A stretch of DNA of 8,599 nucleotides. It comes from Bacillota bacterium. Lineage in GTDB: Bacteria > Bacillota > Clostridia > Tissierellales > Sedimentibacteraceae. The DNA is taken from the NCBI GenBank assembly GCA_023425285.1, contig JAFACY010000276.1:1-8599 (forward strand), in the 5' to 3' direction. Below are positions 1-6,828 of this stretch, piece by piece (position 1 is the first letter of the stretch; each line of letters opens with the position of its first letter). The notes beneath the pieces are model-generated. The model saw only the letters and a program-made list of their open reading frames with translations, ran no database searches and was not told the origin of the DNA. The translations under genes and the position numbers were made by a program.

Positions 1-2
1 CA

Positions 3-227
3 ATCACCATGGATGCAATAAAAAATAAGGACATCAATAAAATAATGTCCTTTACAAACGATAATCTGGATTCACCTGTGAGCATTGTAACGATGCTCGG
101 GTTGATGGATAAATTGTACGAAGCCGATGCACACATGCTGAATCACAGCAATTCGGAGCTCATCGTCCGTCAGAGGATGGATGAAACAACGAGCTACATT
201 ACATATATTTTTACAGACAACGATTAA
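3..227 (+). CDS. 3' end of an unrecognised gene (5' end outside window)
   Basis: The frame is open from the left edge to a TAA at 225-227. The first ATG in the window is at 9, but no ribosome site is visible in the eight bases before it, so the gene most likely begins upstream and only about 75 C-terminal residues are seen. The visible part is soluble and mixed in composition. It begins with a Lys/Asn/Asp-rich stretch, followed by a probable helix around LGLMDKLYEADAHML and a beta-like end (TTSYITYIFTDND). There is no membrane segment, cysteine cluster or motif I can tie to a family. Its stop overlaps the stop of the convergent MATE gene by four bases (224-227), with no terminator hairpin between them. 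Product unknown. Confidence 0.55.
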   Translation: MTMDAIKNKDINKIMSFTNDNLDSPVSIVTMLGLMDKLYEADAHMLNHSNSELIVRQRMDETTSYITYIFTDND

Positions 228-1585
228 TTATCCGCAGCGTGCTCCTTCATTATTTTAGTAAACACTATCTTGAAACATGCGTACAATATAATTCCCTTAA
301 AAATTGATGATACGCTTATGCTGAACCATACACCCGAAAGTCCGATTGCGGAGCCAAGCAGTACAGCCGAAGGAATTCTTAATATATTGAAAATAATGCC
401 GTTGACGGTGGGAGGAATGGTCTTGCCCAAGCCGTTGAATGCACCTGTGGTTCCTATTTCTATACTCATGAAAAGCTGTGACATTCCCAAAATTCGCAAA
501 TAATTTATTCCCTCTTTAATGGCTTCCGGATCGTGGGGAACAAATAATGTAAACAATGCTTCGGCCCCGAAAATTAAGAGCAGTGTGGATATAATTCCGA
601 AGCCTCCCAATACCTGAATACCCTTGTGATAGCCTTCCTTTATGCGGTGCAGCTTTCCTGCTCCGTAGTTCTGACCTGTAAAGGCCGAAATTGCGGCAGA
701 AAATCCATCCGCAGTCATCCATGTTATGGATTCTATCTGAGAGCCTATGCTTTGAACAGCAACGGCTACGGGACCAAAGCCGGCAACGATTTTTGTTATA
801 ATCATGCTTATAACAGAGTGCAATCCCGTTTGCATAGCGGGAGGTGCACCTATTTTCACAATTTCTCTGATTGTTTTCATCTCGGGTCTTACAAATAAAT
901 TTACATCAGAATAAATGGCGCTGTTCATTTTTCCGACTATAAAAAATAATAAGGATACAAAGAACTGTGACATTATGGTTGCCAGTGCTGCACCCTTTAT
1001 ACCCATTGCAGGTATTGGACCGAGCCCGAATATGAGCAGAGGGTCTATTATAATATTGGCAATCAACCCCACTGTATTAATTTTAAATGGAGTGACGCTG
1101 TTACCGGAGCTGTTTAAAATAGTTGAAAATACAGGATTTAAAAAATGAAATATTATTCCTGCGGCAATTATCGTAAGATATTCAACTGCCATTCCGATTA
1201 CTTCCGGGTCCTGCAGATTAAAAAAGCCTATTATGCTATGCCTGAATGTAAGCAAAAATAGTGAGTACATAAGTGCTATGGTAATATCAAGCTGAAAGCC
1301 GTTGGATATATATTTTTTTGCACCGTCTAAATCATTTCGTCCGTAGCTTTGTGCCACATTTACTCCGACTCCTATTTGTGTAATCATAACCAAGGCGGCG
1401 CCAAACCATAAAAAGAATCCTGCTGTTCCTGCTGCCGCAACTGCGTTTGTGCTGAGCCTTCCCAGCCATATGATGTCGGTCAGGTTGTACGCCATCTGTA
1501 TAAAGGAGGTACCCATTATAGGGAGTGCCAGTCTGACCATCGTGTTAAGTATTTTACCTTCTGTTAAATTTGTATTATTGCTCAT
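224..1585 (-). CDS. MATE family multidrug/cation efflux transporter
   Basis: A 453-residue inner-membrane protein of the multidrug and toxic compound extrusion family, which exports cationic drugs or metabolites in exchange for Na+ or H+. The length is normal for the family. The sequence alternates hydrophobic segments and short polar loops, fitting the usual 12 helices in two six-helix halves. Recognisable family features are LALPIMGTSF near residues 19-28, an Asp in the first helix (D37), the NSSGNSVTPF loop at 158-167, DPLLIFG at 181-187, and GQNYGAGK at 304-311 in the second half. The start is supported by a purine-rich ribosome site (AAGGAAAAGGAA on the minus strand, 1591-1602). The gene begins 28 bases after the stop of the sigma-54 activator and is probably co-transcribed with it. 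The substrate cannot be inferred, and a role in amino-acid or hydroxyproline handling would be guesswork. Confidence 0.93.
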   Translation of the reverse strand: MSNNTNLTEGKILNTMVRLALPIMGTSFIQMAYNLTDIIWLGRLSTNAVAAAGTAGFFLWFGAALVMITQIGVGVNVAQSYGRNDLDGAKKYISNGFQLDITIALMYSLFLLTFRHSIIGFFNLQDPEVIGMAVEYLTIIAAGIIFHFLNPVFSTILNSSGNSVTPFKINTVGLIANIIIDPLLIFGLGPIPAMGIKGAALATIMSQFFVSLLFFIVGKMNSAIYSDVNLFVRPEMKTIREIVKIGAPPAMQTGLHSVISMIITKIVAGFGPVAVAVQSIGSQIESITWMTADGFSAAISAFTGQNYGAGKLHRIKEGYHKGIQVLGGFGIISTLLLIFGAEALFTLFVPHDPEAIKEGINYLRILGMSQLFMSIEIGTTGAFNGLGKTIPPTVNGIIFNILRIPSAVLLGSAIGLSGVWFSISVSSIFKGIILYACFKIVFTKIMKEHAADN

Positions 1586-1613
1586 TTATTTTCCTTTTCC
1601 TTAATATCGGTAT

Positions 1614-3008
1614 CTATTCTGCGCTTTTATCGAGCTTGATGTTAAGCTTATCCATTTTATAATAAAGAGACTGTCTCGGTATGCACAACTTTTTTGATGC
1701 CTTGGAGATGTTGCAGTCATATCTTTTCAGTGTTTTGATTATGACACTTCTTTCAAATTGATTAAGCTGCTCGCTCAGGGGTTTTGAAGAAAGCTGATTA
1801 TCCTGTTCGATCTCCGTGTCCTCATCAGCATGATGTTCTTCCTGCTTATGTATGTTCATATAATCAGGCAGATCCCTCTCCTTGATTAAATTATCTTCCG
1901 TTATATTTATTGCGTGTTCGATCAGATGCCTCAGCTCTCTCACATTGCCGGGCCAGCTGTATTTTTTCATGAAATCAAGAACTCCATCCGAAAAGCCGGC
2001 TATATTTTTATTCAGTTCGTGATTGAAATAATGCAAAAAGTAAGTGCTCAGCTCGTCTATATCGCTTTTGTTTTCTCTGAGAGGCTGCAAGTTAAAGCTT
2101 ATGGCATTAAGTCTGTAAAACAAGTCGCTTCTCAGATTACCCTTTGTTATGGCATCGTATGGATTTTCATTCAGGGCAGCAATAACTCTCACATCCACAT
2201 ACTGTGTTTTGTTTTCGCCTAGTCTTCTTATATTGCCTTCCTGCAGGAACCTCAGCAGCTTTGCCTGAAGCATGATGTCCATTGAATTAATTTCATCCAA
2301 AAAAAGAGTTCCGCCGTCGGCAGCTTCAATCAGACCCTTGGAATCCTTTGCTCCCGTAAAGCTTCCCAATGCGGTTCCGAACAATATGCTTTCGAACAAT
2401 GTACCCGGTATTGCGGCGCAGTTTTGTGCAATGAAGGGTTTGTTTCGCCTGTGGCCTTCATTGTGCAGGCTTTGTACGACCAGTTCCTTGCCTGTCCCTG
2501 TTTCACCGTATATAAGTACGGGAGAGTTGCTGCTGGCGGTCTTGAGTATTTTGGTTTTAAGATCCTGCTTTTCCCTGCTGCTTCCGATGATATCATTGAT
2601 TGTATAGAATGCCTTTCCGGATGCATCCTTTATTGTCTTGCCTTGCTCCATGCTGTTGTATTTTTCCACATCGGAAAATATTTCGACTACACCTGCCAGT
2701 TTCCCGTCCTCGTAAAAGGGCATGGTGCTTGAAAGTATGGTTACAGGCTTATCCTGATAATTGTAATAATATTGAACGTAATTTTTTATTCCCTCACCGG
2801 TTTTTAACGTCTTCATTATTGTGCTTGTTTCCTCCGTGAGACGGGGGAAAATTTCAAGCATGTGCTTTCCAACGGCATTTTCAACATTTAAACCTGCAAG
2901 GTCATTGATGGATTGATTGTAAAACAATACCTTTCCGTTTTCATCGACGATAAATATACCGCAGTATAAGTTTTCCGAAATCAATTTTAATATATTTTTA
3001 TAATCCAT
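1614..3008 (-). CDS. PAS-AAA+-Fis sigma-54 dependent transcriptional activator (RocR-like architecture)
   Basis: A 464-residue enhancer-binding protein that would use ATP hydrolysis to remodel sigma-54 RNA polymerase at -24/-12 promoters. Domains in order: an N-terminal PAS sensor (about 8-115, with GIFIVDENGKVLFYN typical of the fold), a AAA+ domain (about 138-365), an acidic linker (about 388-405) and a Fis-type helix-turn-helix (about 433-455, NISKASKKLCIPRQSLYYKM). Visible AAA+ motifs are Walker A GETGTGKE at 168-175, a GSFTGA sigma-54 contact loop at 215-220 (the consensus is GAFTGA), Walker B GGTLFLDE at 232-239, the arginine-bearing RSDLFYRLN segment at 293-301, and WPGNVRELR at 352-360. 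No receiver domain is present, so control is probably by a ligand rather than phosphorylation. An AAGGA ribosome site lies about 10 bases before the ATG. The gene is divergent from the hypD operon, which carries sigma-54 promoters, so it is the obvious candidate activator. The ligand is inferred (hydroxyproline or proline), not shown. Confidence 0.93.
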   Translation of the reverse strand: MDYKNILKLISENLYCGIFIVDENGKVLFYNQSINDLAGLNVENAVGKHMLEIFPRLTEETSTIMKTLKTGEGIKNYVQYYYNYQDKPVTILSSTMPFYEDGKLAGVVEIFSDVEKYNSMEQGKTIKDASGKAFYTINDIIGSSREKQDLKTKILKTASSNSPVLIYGETGTGKELVVQSLHNEGHRRNKPFIAQNCAAIPGTLFESILFGTALGSFTGAKDSKGLIEAADGGTLFLDEINSMDIMLQAKLLRFLQEGNIRRLGENKTQYVDVRVIAALNENPYDAITKGNLRSDLFYRLNAISFNLQPLRENKSDIDELSTYFLHYFNHELNKNIAGFSDGVLDFMKKYSWPGNVRELRHLIEHAINITEDNLIKERDLPDYMNIHKQEEHHADEDTEIEQDNQLSSKPLSEQLNQFERSVIIKTLKRYDCNISKASKKLCIPRQSLYYKMDKLNIKLDKSAE

Positions 3009-3035
3009 AGCTTTGTCCTTATTTTAATTTTAAAT

Positions 3036-3064
3036 ATTCTACCATAAAAAAACACATAATGGAA
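3036..3064 (-). promoter_or_regulatory. Candidate sigma-A promoter for the activator gene
   Basis: On the minus strand, TTCCAT (3059-3064) and TAGAAT (3036-3041) are separated by 17 bases. The -10 is preceded by TGG, giving an extended -10 (TGn). The -35 matches the consensus at only four of six positions, so the extended -10 would carry most of the strength. The expected start point lies about 20-25 bases ahead of the activator's ATG (3008). Confidence 0.5.
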
Positions 3065-3076
3065 TATTTTTTTACG

Positions 3077-3087
3077 ATTGTAACAAT
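3077..3087. promoter_or_regulatory. Inverted repeat, candidate upstream activator site
   Basis: ATTGTAACAAT is a perfect inverted repeat (5-bp arms, one central base). It lies about 109 bases upstream of the first sigma-54 promoter, within the 80-150 base distance where enhancer-binding proteins usually bind. It also sits just upstream of the activator's own predicted -35, so it could serve autoregulation. The site is short and AT-rich, so chance occurrence is a real alternative. Confidence 0.3.
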
Positions 3088-3185
3088 TTTATGACACTGT
3101 TGTGAAGAAAATTTGACAGATAATATAATTGCATTTTTTTTCGGTAAGAAAATCAGATGTTTCTCAGCATTTTTTTATACATATA

Positions 3186-3202
3186 TTGGCATAATTCTTG
3201 CG
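3186..3202 (+). promoter_or_regulatory. Sigma-54 promoter P1 (-24/-12)
   Basis: TTGGCATAATTCTTGCG matches the sigma-54 consensus TTGGCACGNNNNTTGCW. The invariant GG (3188-3189) and GC (3200-3201) are separated by exactly 10 bases. The predicted start is near 3213, about 160 bases upstream of the activase ATG. An AAGGAAGG ribosome-site-like sequence follows at 3231-3238 but no sizeable reading frame begins after it, so a P1 transcript would have a long leader. Confidence 0.7.
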
Positions 3203-3288
3203 TAATTATTTTGTGCAAAGTATTATCTGAAAGGAAGGTGACGTTATTATTTTAACATTTAACGGATAAAATATCAAGCAGGTAAATT

Positions 3289-3308
3289 ATGCTTAGTTAT
3301 AACTGCAT
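3289..3308. promoter_or_regulatory. Palindromic operator-like site between the two sigma-54 promoters
   Basis: ATGCTTAGTTATAACTGCAT contains the perfect 10-bp palindrome AGTTATAACT (3295-3304). Flanking ATGC and GCAT arms extend it if two T residues (3293-3294) are looped out. It ends 16 bases before the -24 element of P2. With no loop at its centre it looks like a DNA-binding site for a dimer rather than an RNA hairpin. The bound protein is unknown. Confidence 0.3.
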
Positions 3309-3324
3309 TTCTATATAGGAGAAC

Positions 3325-3341
3325 TTGGCAAGAAAATTGCA
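3325..3341 (+). promoter_or_regulatory. Sigma-54 promoter P2 (-24/-12)
   Basis: TTGGCAAGAAAATTGCA is an almost ideal sigma-54 promoter. TTGGCA is at 3325-3330 and TTGCA at 3337-3341, with GG and GC 10 bases apart. The predicted start is near 3352, giving a leader of about 24 bases that includes the GGAG ribosome site (3367-3370) of the activase gene. It is closer to consensus than P1 and is the best candidate for the main promoter of the activase-hypD operon. Confidence 0.82.
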
Positions 3342-3375
3342 AGTATAAAGACAACAAAATATTTTTGGAGAAGAA

Positions 3376-4275
3376 ATGGATACAGTTATATTTAACATTC
3401 AGAAGTTTTCGATACATGACGGACCGGGAATAAGGACAACGGTATTTTTTAAGGGATGTCCTCTTAAATGTCTGTGGTGTCACAATCCTGAAAGTCAGGA
3501 ATACGAAAAGCAAATATTACACGACCCCGACAAATGTGTTTTGTGCGGAACATGCGTGAAGGTCTGTCCTCACAATGCCATAAAGATTGAAAACAATGTG
3601 CTTTCAACGGATATGGCAAAATGTGATTTCTGCGGTCTGTGCGAGGTATATTGCATTCAGGAAGCAAGACAGATTGTAGGAAAGTGCTACGAAGTAGATG
3701 ACGTAGTGAAGGAAGTAATAAAGGACAAGGTTTTCTATGAGAAATCCGGCGGCGGAGTTACCGTTTCAGGCGGCGAGCCGTTAATGTTTGTGGATTATGT
3801 CGAGGAGCTGTTCAAAAAATTAAAGGAAGAAAACATCCATACTGCTGTTGACACATGCGGAGCAGTTAATTTTGGAAGTCTGGAAAGAATTGCCCCATAT
3901 ACAGATTTGTTTTTATATGATATAAAGCTTATGGATGATGAAAAACACAAAAAGTTCATAAAGGCTTCCAATAAAGTAATTTTGGAAAATCTGAAAAAGC
4001 TTTCAAAGATCCACAACAATATCAATATCAGGATGCCAATTATTGAAGGAGTAAATGCTGACGTTGATCACATTGAAAAAGTAATTGATTTTATAAAGGA
4101 CTTAAACATCAAAAAAATTAATTTGCTTCCATACCATGATATAGCTAAGCACAAATACAAAAAATTAGACATGCATTATGAAGAAGAAAAAATGTCTAAG
4201 CCATCAGAAGAAAAAATGCAAAGCTTCAAGTCAATGTTTGAAAGTAAGGGTTATGAAGTAAAAATAGGAGGTTAG
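3376..4275 (+). CDS. hypE: Glycyl-radical enzyme activating enzyme (radical SAM), partner of HypD
   Basis: A 299-residue cytoplasmic radical S-adenosylmethionine enzyme. It reductively cleaves SAM and abstracts a hydrogen from the conserved glycine of its partner to install the glycyl radical. The SAM-cluster motif CX3CX2C is at C28, C32 and C35 within GCPLKCLWCHNPE. It is followed by an insert with two ferredoxin-like CX2CX2CX3C clusters (C54/57/60/64 and C83/86/89/93), as in activases of dehydratase-type glycyl-radical enzymes and unlike the shorter PflA. SGGEP at 131-135 is the SAM-binding motif, and IHDGPGIRTTVF at 13-24 is the usual N-terminal signature. GGAG precedes the ATG at a normal distance. 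The stop is two bases before the hypD start, so the two are translationally linked. The symbol follows the hydroxyproline dehydratase literature and is unrelated to the hydrogenase maturation protein HypE. The substrate enzyme is inferred from adjacency. Confidence 0.93.
   Translation: MDTVIFNIQKFSIHDGPGIRTTVFFKGCPLKCLWCHNPESQEYEKQILHDPDKCVLCGTCVKVCPHNAIKIENNVLSTDMAKCDFCGLCEVYCIQEARQIVGKCYEVDDVVKEVIKDKVFYEKSGGGVTVSGGEPLMFVDYVEELFKKLKEENIHTAVDTCGAVNFGSLERIAPYTDLFLYDIKLMDDEKHKKFIKASNKVILENLKKLSKIHNNINIRMPIIEGVNADVDHIEKVIDFIKDLNIKKINLLPYHDIAKHKYKKLDMHYEEEKMSKPSEEKMQSFKSMFESKGYEVKIGG
4266..4271 (+). promoter_or_regulatory. Ribosome binding site of hypD
   Basis: AGGAGG lies inside the last codons of the activase gene, six bases before the hypD ATG (4278). 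The activase stop (4273-4275) falls between this site and the start, an arrangement suited to translational coupling and to making much more enzyme than activase. Confidence 0.8.
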
Positions 4276-4277
4276 CA

Positions 4278-6647
4278 ATGAGAGGTTATACTGAAAGAAC
4301 AAAACAATTAAGACAGGTGAGTGTGTCTACACAACCAAGTGTTTCTCTTGAAAGAGCATTATTAGAAACCGAATTTTACAAAAAATATTTTGGTACGGTT
4401 GAAACACCTGTACTGAGAGCAATGAATTTTAAGAATTACATGGAAAACAGAAAGCTTTACATCGGCGAAGGTGAATTAATCGTAGGTGAAAAGAGTGAAG
4501 GACCGCAGGTTGTTCCTACTTTCCCTGAATTATGTGCACACACCGTAGAAGACATGACTGTTATGAATGAAAGAAAGTATATAAACTTCAAGGTAAATGA
4601 AGGAGATACAGAAATCCAGGCAGAAAAGGTACTTCCTTACTGGCAGGGTAAATCAACAAGAGATAAAATACTGGCATCCATGACACAGGAGTGGAAGGAC
4701 TGCTATGCTGCGGGAATGTTCACTGAGTTTATGGAACAAAGAGCTCCCGGACACACAGTTGCGGATGATAAATTCTACCACAAGGGATTTTTAGATTTTA
4801 AAAAGGAAATAGAAGAAGCAATAGAAAAACTGGATTTACTGAATGACCTTGAAGCTTATGATAAGAAAGCTCAGCTTGAGGCAATGGCTATCTCCTGTGA
4901 TGCAATCATAATATACGGTCAGAGATATGCTGCTTATGCAAGAGAACTGGCAGCAAAAGAAACAAATCCTCAAAGAAAAGAAGAGCTCTTATGGATTGCA
5001 TCAAACTGTGATGTTGTTCCTGCTCATAAACCCGAAACATACGCGCAGGCACTTCAGATGTACTGGTTTGTTCACATAGGAGTAACAACAGAAGTTAATA
5101 CATGGGATGCTTTCTCACCGGGAAAATTGGATCAATACTTGTATCCTTTCTATAAAAACGAAGTTGAACAGGGAACTATGGATTACGACAAAGCAAGAGA
5201 GCTTATGGAATGTTTGTGGATTAAATTCAACAATCAGCCTGCTCCTCCGAAGGTTGGAATCACATTGAAGGAAAGTGGTACTTACACTGATTTTGCTAAC
5301 TTCAATACAGGCGGTATAGACCCATACACAGGAGAAGACGGAGTAAACGAAGTTTCATACATCATCCTTGACGCAATGGATGAAATGAGACTTTTACAGC
5401 CAAGCTCAAACGTTCAGATAAGTGAAAAGAATCCGGAAGAATTTTTAAGAAGAGCAGTTGAAATATCAAGAAAAGGCTGGGGTCAACCTGCATTCTACAA
5501 CACAGAAGAATTGATTCAGGAGCTTATAAACGCAGGCAAGACTTTAGAAGATGCAAGATTCGGCGGTTCAAGCGGATGCGTTGAAACAGGCTGTCACGGA
5601 AGAGAAGCCTATGTATTGACAGGATATCTTAATGTTCCTAAAATATTTGAACTTACGATGAACAACGGCTTTGACAAATACACAAACAAACAGATAAGCA
5701 TAAAAACGGGAAATCCTGAAGATTTTAAATCTTATGAAGAGCTGAGAGATGCATTCTACAAACAGCTGCAACACATAATCAACATAAAGATTACAGGTAA
5801 CAATGTAATAGAAAAAATATTTGCAAAATACATGCCTTCACCGTTCATGTCTGTTCTTACTACAGGCTGTATGGAAAGCGGAAAAGATTACAATGCAGGC
5901 GGTTCTAAATACAATACAAGATACATCCAGGTAGTGGGTATCGGAACTATCACAGACTGTCTGTCATCCGTAAAATACAATGTGTATGAGCAGAACAGAT
6001 TTACTATGAAGGAATTGCTAGCTGCAATTGACGCTGATTTCAAAGGCTATGAAATGATACACAACTTAGTGTTGAACCATACTCCTAAGTACGGCAATGA
6101 TGATGAATATGCAGATGAAATAATGGTGGACGTATTTGAAAATGTAAGAGACAGAATCAAGGGCAGAAAATCCGTTTGCGGAGCTTCCTACCAGATAGAT
6201 ATGCTTCCTACAACATGCCACGTATACTTCGGTTCAGTTATGACTGCTTCAGCTAACGGAAGACTGAAAGAAAAACCGGTTACAGACGGTATTTCGCCTG
6301 AAAAGGGAGCGGACAGAAACGGTCCTACAGCAGTAATCAAATCCTGCGCAAAGATGGATCATACATCTACAGGCGGAACATTGTTGAATCAGAAATTCAC
6401 CCCTTCATCAATTGCGGGAGAAGAAGGAATATCAAACGTATCAGCTTTGATCAGAGCTTACTTCCAGATGATGGGACACCACATCCAGTTCAACGTTGTG
6501 GACAGAAGCACATTGCTTGATGCACAAAAAAATCCTGACGAATACAAGGATTTAATAGTAAGAGTTGCAGGCTATTCAGATAACTTCAACAATCTTGAAA
6601 AAGCGTTGCAGGATGAAATAATAGACAGAACAGAACAGAGCTTCTAA
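4278..6647 (+). CDS. hypD: trans-4-hydroxy-L-proline dehydratase (glycyl-radical enzyme)
   Basis: A 789-residue cytoplasmic glycyl-radical enzyme. It would remove water from trans-4-hydroxy-L-proline to give (S)-1-pyrroline-5-carboxylate, which a P5C reductase turns into proline. The glycyl-radical loop is VRVAGYSDNF at 761-770 with the radical on G765. The thiyl-radical cysteine and catalytic base lie in GGSSGCVETGCHG, giving C434 and E436. Length, these residue numbers and long stretches (NNQPAPPKVGITLKES at 318-333, the C-terminal DEIIDRTEQSF) agree with my recollection of Clostridioides difficile HypD, which is what separates it from PFL and from choline or glycerol lyases (GCVEP motif). 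AGGAGG lies six bases before the ATG. It is the second gene of a probable sigma-54 operon and is followed by a hairpin. The enzyme is inactivated by oxygen, implying an anaerobe. No P5C reductase gene (proC) is present in the window. The family call is very secure, the substrate likely. Confidence 0.92.
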   Translation: MRGYTERTKQLRQVSVSTQPSVSLERALLETEFYKKYFGTVETPVLRAMNFKNYMENRKLYIGEGELIVGEKSEGPQVVPTFPELCAHTVEDMTVMNERKYINFKVNEGDTEIQAEKVLPYWQGKSTRDKILASMTQEWKDCYAAGMFTEFMEQRAPGHTVADDKFYHKGFLDFKKEIEEAIEKLDLLNDLEAYDKKAQLEAMAISCDAIIIYGQRYAAYARELAAKETNPQRKEELLWIASNCDVVPAHKPETYAQALQMYWFVHIGVTTEVNTWDAFSPGKLDQYLYPFYKNEVEQGTMDYDKARELMECLWIKFNNQPAPPKVGITLKESGTYTDFANFNTGGIDPYTGEDGVNEVSYIILDAMDEMRLLQPSSNVQISEKNPEEFLRRAVEISRKGWGQPAFYNTEELIQELINAGKTLEDARFGGSSGCVETGCHGREAYVLTGYLNVPKIFELTMNNGFDKYTNKQISIKTGNPEDFKSYEELRDAFYKQLQHIINIKITGNNVIEKIFAKYMPSPFMSVLTTGCMESGKDYNAGGSKYNTRYIQVVGIGTITDCLSSVKYNVYEQNRFTMKELLAAIDADFKGYEMIHNLVLNHTPKYGNDDEYADEIMVDVFENVRDRIKGRKSVCGASYQIDMLPTTCHVYFGSVMTASANGRLKEKPVTDGISPEKGADRNGPTAVIKSCAKMDHTSTGGTLLNQKFTPSSIAGEEGISNVSALIRAYFQMMGHHIQFNVVDRSTLLDAQKNPDEYKDLIVRVAGYSDNFNNLEKALQDEIIDRTEQSF

Positions 6648-6653
6648 TAATCA

Positions 6654-6678
6654 AAGGCGTTGGGAATCCCAACGCCTT
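6654..6678 (+). terminator. Hairpin after hypD, copy 1 of a duplicated stem-loop
   Basis: AAGGCGTTGGG and CCCAACGCCTT form a perfect 11-bp stem with an AAT loop, starting six bases after the hypD stop. No T tract follows on either strand, so it is not a textbook intrinsic terminator. It could act as an mRNA-stabilising 3' stem-loop or as half of a split terminator. The same stem recurs at 6829-6854. Confidence 0.6.
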
Positions 6679-6683
6679 CAGAT

Positions 6684-6700
6684 TGATGACAAAGTCATCA
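6684..6700. repeat. Small inverted repeat between hairpin 1 and the palindromic element
   Basis: TGATGAC and GTCATCA are perfect 7-bp arms around an AAA loop. It lies between the first hairpin and the element starting at 6709. It could be a minor stem-loop or part of the inserted DNA. No function is evident. Confidence 0.4.
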
Positions 6701-6708
6701 AGATGATA

Positions 6709-6826
6709 GGCTGTTGAAAAAGTTCATCCTGCAAGGCGCCGGAAGGCGGGCAACCGGAGCGTATTAGACATACGTGAGGATTGACCGTCTGAACGGCAAC
6801 GACGCAGGGGGGCTTTTTCAGTAGCC
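6709..6826. repeat. GC-rich palindromic element (MITE/REP-like) with terminal inverted repeats
   Basis: About 118 bp of non-coding DNA that looks like a small non-autonomous repeat. The ends are inverted repeats: GGCTGTTGAAAAAG (6709-6722) against the complement of CTTTTTCAGTAGCC (6813-6826), matching at 12 of 14 positions. A weaker match continues inward to CCTGC/GCAGG, making roughly 24-bp ends. At its centre is the stem CGTAT-TAGAC-ATACG. The interior is markedly richer in G and C than the surrounding genes, suggesting foreign origin. I recall similar palindromes, with a centre like ATACGTGAGGATTGA, dispersed in other anaerobes, but could not check this. It encodes no protein. It is flanked by two copies of the same hairpin. 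Confidence 0.65.
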
Positions 6827-6828
6827 TT

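Noticed and set aside
3117..3229. A 9-bp inverted repeat (CAGATAATA at 3117-3125 and TATTATCTG at 3221-3229) flanking the first sigma-54 promoter.
   Set aside because: The arms are 95 bases apart in very AT-rich DNA, where about one such pair is expected by chance in a region of this size; no further extension of the match.
3289..3318. Nine-codon open frame (ATG at 3289, stop 3316-3318) as a possible leader peptide before hypE.
   Set aside because: No convincing ribosome site, no run of regulatory codons, and the ATG falls inside a palindrome that explains the sequence better.
4278..6647. Reading the glycyl-radical enzyme as pyruvate formate-lyase, choline TMA-lyase or glycerol dehydratase.
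   Set aside because: PFL has two adjacent active-site cysteines, and choline/glycerol enzymes carry GCVEP; this protein has SGCVETGC and matches HypD in length and in C434/E436/G765 numbering.
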